Shown here: positions 45,533 to 56,920 of the stretch, one piece after another | Layout: every line of letters begins with the position of its first letter | Position numbering within the stretch: position 1 is the first letter of the stretch | Source of the DNA: Romanomermis culicivorax | Taxonomy: Eukaryota > Nematoda > Enoplea > Mermithida > Mermithidae | Direction of reading: 5' to 3' | Assembly (NCBI GenBank): GCA_963922205.1 | Contig: CAWUHX010000040.1 | Span: 479,001-543,000 of the forward strand | DNA: 64,000 nt | The notes under the pieces: model-generated | The model's database searches: none | Told to the model about the DNA's origin: nothing | Seen by the model: only the letters and a program-made list of their open reading frames with translations | Program-made: the position numbers and the translations under genes

Positions 45533-46165
45533 TTATACTGTTCGTATGTGTGGGTTAGGGTTTTCGGAATTGGCTAAGCTTTTGAATTTTGCTAACGCGG
45601 CTCCTCCTAAATGAATTTCTAAACATGCCAACTTTAACTGTACGTCTGTATCTTTCATGCCTTGGAGTGCCATGAATTGTTCTAATCTTTTGTTCCATTC
45701 ACCAAAATGTTGGGTCACGCCACCCGTGAATACTGTAGGTTTCGCGTAGAAATTATTTGCCATGTTATTACGAATGTTTGCTGTTCTTAGATCGTCTATT
45801 AGGGTAGGGTTTACTGTATTCTGATTCAATTGTGTGCGTAGGGTACGAAAATGTTCTGAAAATAGATCGTTTATCTGCTCTCTAACGATTTCTCCTAAAT
45901 GATCTTACGTTTGGTGGGTCATTCTTGGTTTACGCTGGGATTTCTGCTTAAATGCTTCAATTTTTGCTTCACGCTGTATTCGTTTAAATGTATCGCTTAA
46001 TGTTTCGTTGGAGGGGGTTTCCAGTTTGCTTTCTATGAATACTGTCTTACTGTAGGAAATGATTACTACTGTATTATCTAATGCTTCTAAATGCCCGGAT
46101 AAGAGTACACCTAATTGGGGGCAGGGAGTTCCAGTGGTTAACGTAATGGTACGGTCACCAAAATA
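45533..46165 (-). pseudogene. gag, N-terminal part (broken)
   Basis: Capsid-type Gag of a Ty3/gypsy element. The frame is open from inside the 5' LTR, through the primer site, to a TAA at 45905. It continues in the same frame to 45533 with an ATG at 45829. The latter part has the family pattern FTGG...W..RLEQFM...K...LEIHLGGAALAKF. Near 45550 the frame shifts by one base in a run of A and C, and the rest of Gag continues in the frame of the next entry. The true start is uncertain: the ATG in the LTR, a start between the primer site and 45905, or 45829. Confidence 0.7.
46142..46160 (-). promoter_or_regulatory. primer binding site
   Basis: In the element's sense TGGTGACCGTACC starts 5 nt after the 5' LTR. 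TGG pairs with the CCA end of a tRNA, as expected. I cannot name the tRNA. Confidence 0.6.
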
Positions 46166-47058
46166 TGTAACGACCAGATTTGTGTGAGGTACTTTACTTT
46201 CAACCAACGGTCGATACGGTGGGAACAATGGGGGGCGCGGGCGGTACGTGTACAATAAACAACGGATGATCGACGGTCGCTTGAACGTCGACAATAAAAA
46301 CGTGTTTCGATTTATAATACGAACGGGGGCCTCGGTTTAAGTTGCTTTTGGATAATCGGCCGCTTGCAAATATATATATAAAGGACGGGGCGAGCGCGGA
46401 AGTTGAAATCAAAAATTACAAGAATAAGAAAATGATCAAATCACGCTTTGCTTCTTCTTTTATACGGCGATTTTGGCCACTCCCTGGGCGTTGCGGGAGG
46501 TCGAGCTTCTGTCCATCTTCTTCCGCCAATCGTCGTTTCCTGCTACGCTTTTATGCTTACTTAGTTACGCCTCTCTAACGCTTTCCTGGTACTGTATGCT
46601 TTCTGTGCTTTGCTTGCTTCCTACGGTGGGCTTGGCCACACCTTTGTGCTTCTGTGCATGCTTCCTGTATCGGTTTCTCTGTATACACATGTTTTGTGGG
46701 GCCGCCACTACCGTTACACTTGAGACTACTGTCTGGCGGGGCTCCTACGTATTTTACTGTGTGCAGGTGTTGTTTACGATTTTTATGGGGAATTACGGTA
46801 GCTGTGGAATGTGTAGTTTAGTGTAGGTTCTAGGGGAACAGCTGCCATTTGTGCAAATTAATTAGGGCATCTTAATTGGGCTACCGGGGTGTGAACGGAT
46901 CAAAATAAAGTACTTCACGTAATTTTGTAGGAATGTTTGGGTGTGAATCCCAGACACCCTTGAGACGATAAAATGCGAAAATGAAATAATATTTAATAAA
47001 TGTCTATCACATACAGCATGCTATATATTTACAGTACTGCTTTAGCAGGTACATTACA
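46166..47058 (-). repeat. 5' LTR (893 bp)
   Basis: Right-hand LTR, 5' in the sense of the element. It has the same length as the left LTR and differs at about 25 positions, 24 of them transitions. Contains TATATATATAAA in the plus sense and TTTATATATATATTT in the element's sense, a possible core promoter. Confidence 0.93.
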
Positions 47059-47062
47059 CATA

Positions 47063-47740
47063 CAAGGTGGGCACTTGTATGACCATATTGTCCTGTAAAG
47101 CCTGTCTTTCCGGCTATAGGAAAATGGGTAGGTGTACACACAAAAATTTAAAAAAAAGAAAAAAAATTAAACTTACATAATAGAAGCTGACATATACATA
47201 TAAAATGATAAATATTACTATTAATAGTAATAATAATGATAATAACTTGAACGATTTTATGGAGTTCAACTAAAAATTTGAAACTTGAGCAATTTTGGCT
47301 AGAAAATTGAGAAAATTTTTTCAAACTCTGCTGAAATTTTTAAAATGTGCTCAAGATTTGAATCTTGAAGAATTTTTTTGCAAGAAAATTACGACTTGTT
47401 GAAGCTGAGGATTTTTTGAACAAATCCTAGATGGAGTTTTAGTTTTTTCATCCCATATTACTACCAAGTTTCAAGTCTAAATTGCTAGATTTTTAGAAAG
47501 ACAATTTTAAAAATCAAATCAAACAAAAAAATAAAAAACCGAATTAACGAAATGGAAATGAACTAGAAAAAATAAATAAAAATTTAGAAAAATAATTAAA
47601 TTTTAAAATTATATTTAGATTGGCTGATCATTCAAAAAGAGTCAAATAAAAAAAGAAGACATTTTAGTTAGTTTTTTCAGTGTGTAAATCTTTTTATATT
47701 GCATCCAATTTATTCATCAAAATGATAAAAAAAGTCATTG
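47063..47740. other. SINE remainder and AT-rich spacer
   Basis: 47063-47130 continues the SINE-like block split by the retrotransposon. The remainder is AT-rich with ATTATTA/AATAATA runs and no recognisable gene. Confidence 0.5.
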
Positions 47741-48069
47741 AATCACGGAAGCCACTTATTAAATCTATAAAAACCACTCCTATCTGCTCTACTAGCTAAA
47801 TATATCACCCCGAAAAATCCATTACTACCCTGATGATGCACCCGTGACTTAATTAACATTTGATTCGTTAGTGAAACAATACGTCGTTTGCCCAGAGGTG
47901 TTAAACTGTTAAACTTGTAACTTACCTGTATTCATTTACAGATAAGTCTTTGCTGGTATTAACATCTAGATAATCTCGACAAACGCATGACCTGGTACAA
48001 TTGTAGCCGAAAGTGTCACCCAAAAGCAGGAATGTTATTTTACAGTTCGGAGGGGCCTTGGTGAAAAAT

Positions 48070-50245
48070 AATTTTAGTAGTTGTAGAGGCCCCTACAGAG
48101 GGTACACAAAACATACCCATGTACAAAACATGTATATCAAAGTATACAGCCTTAATTGTGTGGAGCAATACACAGGGTGTAGAAGGTACACTCAAAGCTT
48201 CAATGTTTAAAATTTGACTTCCATGTAGAAAGTAGGCTTGAAGTTTCAACGTGTAAAATTCGACTTCCGTGTAGAAAGTATAGTGGAAGCTTCAATGTGT
48301 AACATTACACTTCTATGTGCAAAGTACACCAGAAGCTTCAATGTGTAAAATTCTACTTCCATGTAGAAAGTATGCTCAAAGCTTCAATGTGTAAAATTCC
48401 ACTTCCATGTAGAAAGTGTGGTTGAAGCTTCAATGTGTAACATACATTACACTTCCATTTAGAAAGTACAGTTGAAGCTTCAATGTGTAACATTACACTT
48501 CCATGTGCAAAGTACGCCAGAAGCTTCAATGTGTAAAATTCCACTTCCATGTAAAAAGTGTGGTTGAAGCTTCAATGTGTAACATACATTACACTTCCAT
48601 TTAGAAAGTACAGTTGAAGCTTCAATGTGTAACATTACACTTCCATGTGCAAAGTCCACCTGAAGCCTCAACATGTGAAATTCAACATCCATGTAGAGTG
48701 TGTGCTCAAAGCTTCAATGTGTAACATACATTACAGTTCCATGTAGAAAGTACAGTTGAAGCTTCAATGTGTAACATTACACTTCCATGTGCAAAGTACA
48801 CCTGAAGCTACAACATGTGAAATTCGACATCCATGTAGAAAGTATGCTCAAAGCTTCAATGTGTAACATACATTACAGTTCCATGTAGAAAGTACAGTTG
48901 AAGCTTCAATGTGTAACATTACACTTCCATGTGCAAAGTACGCCTGAAGCTACAACATGTGAAATTCGACATCCATGTAGGAAGTATGGTTGAAGCTTCA
49001 ATGTGTAACATACATTACAGTTCCATGTAGAAAGTAGGGTTGAAGCTTCGATGTAAAACATTACACTTCCATGTGCAAAGTACACCAGAAGGTTCAACAG
49101 GTAAAATTGGACTACCATATAGAAAGTATGCACAAAGTCTCAACGTGTAAGTTTTGACATCCATGCAGAAAGTATGATCCAAGCTTCAATAAGTAACATT
49201 GGACTTCCATGTCCAAAGTACGCCTGAAGCTTCAATATGTAAAATTTGATTTTCATGTATAAAGTATGCCTGAAGCTTCAACATGTAAGATTCGACTTCC
49301 ATGTCGAAAGTAGGCCCAAAGCTTCAATGTGTAACATTACACTTCCGTATGCAAAGTTCCCCAGAAGCTTCAACGTGTAAAATTCGACTTCCATGTAGAA
49401 AGTATAAGCTTAAATGTGTAACGTTTCACTTCCATGCAGAAAGTATGGTTGAAGCTTCAATGTGTAACGTTCCATTTCCATGTAGAAAATACGGCTGAAG
49501 CTTCAACATGCAAAACTGAACTTCCATGTAGAAAATATGCTCAAAGCTGTAACATGTAAATATGAGCATTGATATAGAAATTACGCCTCAGTTGACGCAG
49601 ATGTTAAAATTAGTGATGCAAAGCAACCCAGTAAATTTTAGTGTCACTCTTAGAACTTAATCATCTAACGGTTTTACTAATTTTTCTTACAAACTTTACG
49701 TGAAAAATTTGTTCAGGACACAATTTTTACTTAGTTGTGACACATTTTTCAATGAGATTCCTTATGCTTAAGCTGTGATTTTTGGAGCTTTTTTCCCAAT
49801 GTTTTGAGCCACAGTTTTCCATGCATTTTGTAAAAAGGGCCTGGAATAAGCAAAAATTGTGTCAATAGTGAGAAATGTGTCCCAAAAACAATGATCAAGC
49901 ATAGGAAATCATCAAAAAATTGTCCCCAAAAACTTTAAAAAAACCAAAACTATTAGATCATGAGATTCTTTGACTCACATTAAAATTTTTTGGGAGACAT
50001 TGCATCATCAATTTTAATATCCTAGTTGGCTGAGGCGTACTTTCTACGTGAAATCAAATTTTACAAATTAAAGCTTCAGGCATACTTTCTACACCCCCTG
50101 TATTGCCCCACATCATATACGAATTCAGGTCCTATTACACTGTCAACTATACTTTCTACACCCTTGCATAACCTGACACAGTTATGGGTGTATGTTTTGT
50201 ACATGGCTATCTTTTGTGTACCTCCAAAGAACCTACTAATTTTTT
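48070..50245. mobile_element. foldback element with minisatellite arm, intron of astacin-like gene
   Basis: Outer inverted pair: GTACACAAAACATACCCATG at about 48100 against its near reverse complement near 50200. Inner inverted pair: 49575-49790 (GCCTCAGTTGACGCAGATG...) against 49840-50035 (...TAGTTGGCTGAGGC). Between outer and inner arms the left side carries 1.4 kb of tandem repeat, the right only about two units in inverse orientation. No transposase. The left end lies within about 15 nt of the acceptor of the exon at 48056. A half copy is at 62990-63372. Confidence 0.75.
48190..49570. repeat. GAAGCTTCAATGTGTAA minisatellite, 46-58-bp units
   Basis: About 25-28 units of GAAGCTTCAATGTGTAA(A/C)ATTxxACTTCCATGTAGAAAGTAxGxT. 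The units with ACATACATTACAC are about 10 bp longer. Many contain the palindromic GTGTAACATTACAC. The array forms the expanded left arm of the foldback element. Confidence 0.9.
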
Positions 50246-51199
50246 TCAAGAACAAAGGGACAAGCTGCAGCCAAGCTACGCCTAAACTGTAATGCTATAG
50301 CCTAACAGCTTAGGTTTAGATTTTAGCTTGCAGCCTGCATATATAAGATGATCTTTAAAAAATACCATTTTTCAAAAATTTTCAGTCTCACTTTGAACAA
50401 CCATGTACAGTCTTGCGGAAGTGGAAAACTATAGCCAGCCTGGTTTCCCGTTCGAAATTTAATTGATTGACCTTCTTTAACTTGCATTATCAAACTTCTG
50501 CACCATTTGGCTATAACAGAAAAAAAAGGTAATTTTGTGAGTATATAGGAAAAAGCAGAATTTTCTCAACTCACAGCCGGGGTTATCATGCTTCATAACT
50601 TCTGTACACTCATTTCCAGTCAAACCCTGAGGACAAATGCATTGGTTGCAATGTCCTGGTTTCCTTAACGTTATTCCGCCATTTTTGCAATGTGCGTCAT
50701 TTTGACAAGTTTCTTGAAAAGAAACATAGTGATAATCAAAACAATTGCCAAATTTCCACTACTCACTAGAACAAAAAGTTTCATGCAATGCTCTGAGAGC
50801 ATCAAATGGAATCAAGTTTTGAGGAATAGGAAGTTGGTCCTCGAAACTGGGAACTGTAGTCAAATCACAAACTTGCCCCAATTCGTAGTCGCTAAGTCTT
50901 AAAACAAATGGTTTTTTTTCAATTATAGAAAAGTTAAAAAACATGCAAAGTGCTTACTGCAAGTATTTGTGTACTTTTTATCCAGTATTTCCTGGTGGAT
51001 TTAGTCAAAAAAAACCAAAAAATCATAACTAAAAATATGCAAAACTGCTAAAAAGCAAAAAATTGATTCAATCATTTTCAACCTTCTTTCTATATTACAT
51101 CAATAATTTGACGAACAAGTAAAAACTTTTCAATAGAATTGTATGTTATTCATAGCATCAATTAGCAGATCATCCATCAAACACGCAGAATTGAAAAAA

Positions 51200-54100
51200 A
51201 TATATAGAAAACAAAAAATTAAAATAAATGAATTTTAAGAAAACATATACCATGGCTATGCGACAACAGCTATTTTATTAAGAATTTTTAAGCTTTATAC
51301 TCGAGCTTTATTTCATAAATCATAGGTTTCTAAAGTGTTTAAACTATACACTTTTTAATGAAACAAGTTTCAAAATACTTATGGTGATTCCTTGCAAAAA
51401 CTGTTTAAACATACTGTACTATTTGCAAGTTTACACAAAATTTAATTTTTGTCATGTAATAGTAAACTGACCATTTAACCTAACAAGTCGAATTTAGCTA
51501 AGTTTGAACACAATCATTTATAGATCAGGTAAATTAACTTACAGATCTACAGCTTCATTTCTTTGCATGCGATAGCTAAGCAAAGTTTACACTTTTTTGG
51601 AATGCACAAATATTTTGTTGAATTTAAAACAATTTACACTTTTTGGATGCAGGATGTAAAATGTGTGTTTCATTTCATTGCAAAGAGAATGTTCCAAACT
51701 TTAAAGAAAGGAATTTACAGCTTTTCTGAAAAAATGCTACAAATCATAATGATCTGAAATCAATTAAATCTCACATGCAATCAATAAGGTGACACAAATT
51801 TTTTGGAATTTATACTCAAGCTACAGCAGGTCGACAGTAGGTTGCTAAAGTACTGAACTAAATTTTAACTAGTGGAATTAGTTTCTGACTAATATCTTAT
51901 GCATCCTTTTCACAAAATCAGCTTAAACATACCCTACTTATAGCTAATTTACACAAAATTGAATTTTCGTCCTGTAATTGTAAACTGGCCAACAAAGCTA
52001 ACATGTCAAAACTATTTATATCTAAGCACAACAATGATTAGATCATTTAGACTAAGTTACAGGTTCACAGCTACATTTTTTTGCATGCGAAAACTTAGCA
52101 AAGTTGACATTTTTCAAATTTTGTGAATTTTTCGTCGTTTTAAGAACATTTTACGCTTCTTGGGTAAAAAATGTAAAATGTGTAATTAATTTCATTCAAA
52201 AGAAAATGTTCCAAAGTATTAGAGAAACAAATTTATAGCTTTTTGAAAAAAATGCTACAGGGTTATAACAATCTGAAATTGAACAAATGTTCCATGCGTA
52301 CTGTAGCAGGTTTGGATATTTGATCAACCAGGTGACCTAAGATTTTTTAGACTCAATATCCGAGCTTTAGGTTTCTAAAGTAATGCTCATTCTAATGGAA
52401 CTAATTTCAATATAATATATGATGATTCCTTTTTACTAAATCAGTTTAAATATACCAAACTTTTTGCTTGATTAGGACAAAATTGAAACTCTGTCCTCTA
52501 ATTTTAAACTGGCCAACAGAGCTAACAAGCTGAAAGTAATTAAATTTGAAAACAATCAATCATAGATCATGTAGGTGAAGTTAGAGGTTCACATCTCCAT
52601 ATCTTTGCTCACTGTAGCTCATCAAAGTTTACACTTTTCCGGGATGAACAAATATTTTGTCATTTTCAAAACACTTTAGTCATTTTGGGGACTGAATCTA
52701 AAATGTGTAATTTATTTTATTGCAAAGAGAATGTTCCAAACTATTGAGAAACGTACTCAAAGCTTTCTCGGGAAAAATGCCACAGAATTATAATAGTAAA
52801 AAATTGACTAAATATCACATGCATACTGTAACAGGTTTGAGTTTTGGGTCGATCTGGTGATCCAAATTTTTTTGGACTTTATACCTGAGCTTTAGTATAT
52901 CAATCATAGGTTTGTAAGGTTCTTAAACTTTACTCTTTCTGATGGAACTGGTTTGAAATATTATTTGGTGAAACTTTTTCCCAAAATCAGTTGAAACAAA
53001 TCCTACTTTCCACAGTCTACACAAAATTGCATTTTTGTCATCTAGTTGTAAATGGGTCATTGAAGCTAACAAGTCTTTTTTAATTAATTTTCAACATAAT
53101 TTATTTTAGATCATGTAGGCTAAATTACAGCTTCACAGCTTCATTTCTTTGTGTGCTAAAGATAAGCAAAGTTTACAGCTTTTCTTTTGTGAATATTTTG
53201 TCATTTTCAGAACACTTTACACTTTTTTGGTGCAAGATGAAAAATATAAGATTGATCTAATTGGAGAAAAAATGATCTAAACTACAAAAGAACGGATTTA
53301 CAGGTTTTTTGGAAAAAACACCGCAGACTTTTATTGATCTGAAATCGATCAAATAGCACATATGTACTCCAACAATTTTGGATTTTTGCTCAATTAGGTG
53401 ACTCAAGATTTTTTGGACTCAATATCCTAGCTGTAGTAGGTCAACTGTAGGTTTCTAAGGTATTCAACATATGCTCTCTCTAGTGGAATCAGTTTTAAAA
53501 TAATATCTGATGAATCCTTTTTGCAAAATCAGTTTGAACCCAAAATTGAATTTTTGTTTCCAAATTGTAAACTGACCATTAAAGGTAAAATTTTGAATTC
53601 ATAAAGATTTAAACAAAACTATTCATACATAGTTCCAGCAAAGTTATGGGCTTGCAGCTTCATTTCTTTGCATACTGTAGTTGAGCAAAGTTTACACTTT
53701 CTTAGAATGTGCAAATGTTTTGTCATTACCAAAAAACTTTACACATATGGTAGTACAAAGTGCTGAAAACTCTCACAATCATATACAAATTGTGTGATTG
53801 AAGTTACAGGTTTCTTGCTTTGTTTCTCTGTGTGCTAAATCAAAGCAAAGTTTACACTTTTTTCCAATTTTTATGAATATTCTGTTATTTTCAGAACACT
53901 TTACAGTTTTGAGCTGCAAGATGTAAAATGTGTAATCAAATTTACTGTAAAGAGAATGTTCCGAACTATACAAAAATAGATTCATAGCTTTTTTTGGTAA
54001 AAATGCTGCAGAATTATAATGATCTGAAATGAATCACATCTGAGAGTCCATCAGATTTGGTCATGAAATCAATCAGGTGATCCAAGATTTTTGAACTTTA

Positions 54101-56920
54101 CACCCCAGTTAATCAGTCATTTGTTTCTAAGGTGTTTGAACTACAATGTTCGGGATGGAAATACTTTGAAAATAAGATCTGATGACACCTTTTTGCAAAA
54201 TCAGTTTGAACATACCCTATGTTTCGCTAGTTTGAACAAAGTATAATTTTTGTCCTCTAATTGTAAACTGACTATTGAAGTTATCATGTCAAATTTAATT
54301 CTTTTTGTACACAATCATTTATAGATCATGTTGGCGAAGTTACAAGTTCACAGCTTCATTCCTCCACATGCTCTAGCTGAGCAAAATTTACACTTTTTCA
54401 GAATGCGCAATTATTTTGCCCTTTTTTGAAACACCTCACACTTTCTACGTGGAAAATGTAAAATTTGGGATAAATTTGATTGCAAAGAAAATGGTCCTAA
54501 CTATAGAAATGTGGATTTATAGCTTTTTTGGAAAAAATGTGACAGAATTATTGTAGTCTGTAATTGACCAAATCCTACATGCATCCATAATAGGTTTGCG
54601 TATAGGATGAACCAGGTAAGTCAAGACTTTTTGGACTCTATAACTCAGCTTTAGTAGTTGAACTGTAGGGTTTTAAGATATTTAAAGTATGCTTTTTCTA
54701 ATGGAACGAGTTTCAAAAAATATCTCATGACTCTTTTTTTTCAAAATCAGTTTAAACATACCAACTTTTCTACTTTACACAAAATTAAGTGTTTGTTCTC
54801 TAATTGTAATTCAAAGACCATCACTCATAGATTGTGTAGGTGAAATTGCACATTCACAGGTTGATATCTTTGCATGCTCATCAAGGTCTACACTTTTCCA
54901 GGGCACATTTTAAAACACTTTACACTTTTTGTGGGAGAGGATCTAAAATGTGTAATTGATTTCATTGCAAAAAGAATGTTCCAAACTATAGAAAAATGGA
55001 TTTAAAGCTTTCTTGGAGAAAAAATTTCAGAATTATAATGATGTGAAATCAACAAAATCTGATATGTGTACTGTTACAGGTTTGCATAATGGGAGCAATC
55101 AGGTGGCCAAAAATTCTTCTGATTCCATACTTTAGCTTTGGTCTATCAAATATAGGTTTCTAGTGTGTTTAAACTGCAATATTTTAATGTAAAGGAATTT
55201 AAAATAATATTTGGTGACTCATTTTTGCAAAACTAGTTTAAACATATCAAGCTTTCTCTCCTTTAGACAAAATTGATTTTTTATCCCCCCAATTGTGATC
55301 TGGCTATTAAGCCTAACAAGTCGAATTTAATTAAGTTGGAATATTAGTATTTATAGATAATATCAATAAACTTGTAGGCATGCAGCTTCATTTCTTTCCA
55401 TGTTGTAGCCAAACAAAGTTTACTCTTTTTTAAGAGTTTGTACAATATATTCCCATTTTAAAGCCCTTCACACTTTTTACATGGGAGATGTAAAATGTAG
55501 GATTTATTTCATTATTAAAAGAATGTTTCAAACTATGCAAAAATGGATTTATATCTTAATTTGAAAAAAATGTCACAGAAATGTAATAGCATGAAATTGA
55601 CTGTATCTCACATGCATACTGTAACACATTTGTGCACGGGATTAATCCAGTGACTCAAGAGTTATTAGACTTCATACCCGAGCTTTACTAGGTCGACCAT
55701 ATATACATCACTTAAGTTGAGCTACAGGTTCACAATTTTATTTCTTTGCATGCTAAAGCTTAGCGAACTTCACACTTTTAAAAATTTTAGGAATATTTTG
55801 TCATTTTCAGAACTTTTTACACTTTTGGGGTGCAAGATCTAAATCTGTGATTGATTTCACAGCCAAAAGAATGTTCCAAGTTATAAAAAACCTGATTTAT
55901 AGCCTTTTGGGAAAAAATGCTGTAGAATTAAAATGATCTGAAATTGATCAAATCTCACATGCGTATCGTAACTGGTTTGGATATTTGATCAATCAAGTAA
56001 CCATTTTTTGGACCTAATATCTTTTGTTAAGTTTATCAACTGTAGGTTTCTAAAGTATCTAGAGTATGCTCTTTCCAACGAAACCAGTTCCAAAATATGA
56101 GTCCTTTTTGAAAAATCAGTTTAAAGTCACCCTACTTTTTGCTAGTTTACACAAACATTGAATTTTTGTCCTCTATTTGTGAACTGACCATTAAAGCTAA
56201 CAAATCGAAACTAATAATATTCAAACACAATCATTTGCATATCATGTAAGCAAAGTTACAGGTTCAAAGCTTCATTTTTTTGCGCGCTATAGCTAAGCAA
56301 AGTTAACATTTTTTTAGTGTTGGCTAATATTTTGTCATTTTCAAAAAACTTTACACTTTTTTTGTAGAAAACGTACTGTGTAGGATTGATCTCATTGTAA
56401 AGATAATGTTCCAAACTATAAGAAAACGGATTTATTGCTTTTCAAAAAAAAAATTTGCCAAGTTATAGTTATCTCAAATAGACGAAATGTCACATGCGTA
56501 CTGCAATAAGTTCAGATATTCAATCAATCAGGTTATAACCCTAGACTTTTTGAACTTAATTTCCAATCTATTGTAGGTCAACTGTAGTTTTCTAATTTAT
56601 TTAAGTATGCTCTCTCTAATGGAACTGATTTCAAACTAATATCTGGTGACTACTTCTTGTGGAATGAGTTTAAACATACCTTACTTTTTGCTAATTTACA
56701 CAAAATTGAGTTTCTGTCCTCTAATTTTTAACTGGATATTAAAGCTAACAACTTGAATTTAAATGTGTTTAAACATAATCATTCACAGATCAAGTAGGTA
56801 AAGTTGCAGGTTCAAAGCTGCATTGCTTTTTGGGCTGAAGCTGAGCAAAGTTTACACTTTTGTAGTATGTGCAAATTTTTTGTGATTTCCTAAACACTTT
56901 ACACAAATCCTTCTCTTAAG
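51200..56920. repeat. ~530-bp satellite, about 11 diverged copies, intron of astacin-like gene
   Basis: The phrase AGCTxAGCAAAGTTTACACTTTTT recurs near 51579, 52096, 52625, 53164, 53684, 53833, 54378, 54879, 55405, 55759, 56284 and 56844. Spacing is 500-560 bp except for two shortened units (149 and 354 bp). Each unit keeps the same order: CATTTTCAGAACACTTTACAC, AAAGAGAATGTTCCAAACTAT, AATCTCACATGCATACTGTAACAGGTTTG, TTTTTGGACTTTATACC, TGCAAAATCAGTTTAAACATACC, CTCTAATTGTAAACTG. No open frame is conserved across units. Copies are perhaps 75-85% alike. Confidence 0.9.

Larger units (their letters stand above)
37783..47058 (-). mobile_element. Ty3/gypsy-type LTR retrotransposon with internal Env-like domain
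   Basis: Complete element, 9276 bp, flanked by CATA target duplications (37779-37782, 47059-47062). LTRs of 893 bp begin TGTAAC and end GTTACA. Sense direction is minus: 5' LTR 46166-47058, primer site, gag, Env-like region, protease, RT, RNase H, integrase with GPY/F module, polypurine tract, 3' LTR 37783-38675. RT-RH-IN order and GPY/F place it in Ty3/gypsy. Breaks: a TAA near the gag start (45905), a one-base frameshift near 45550, a UAG at 43507, and Asn in place of the second Asp of the RT YxDD motif. This copy is probably dead, though LTR divergence of about 2.8% makes it fairly young. Confidence 0.93.

Noticed and set aside
48190..49570. CRISPR-like array of regular repeats
   Set aside because: Units are contiguous and similar throughout, with no unique spacers; the context is eukaryotic.
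48041..50291. Tc1/mariner-type ends (TA-CAGT...ACTG-TA) for the foldback element
   Set aside because: The outermost similarity is short and overlaps the CUB exon; the inverted homology is only convincing from about 48070 inward.
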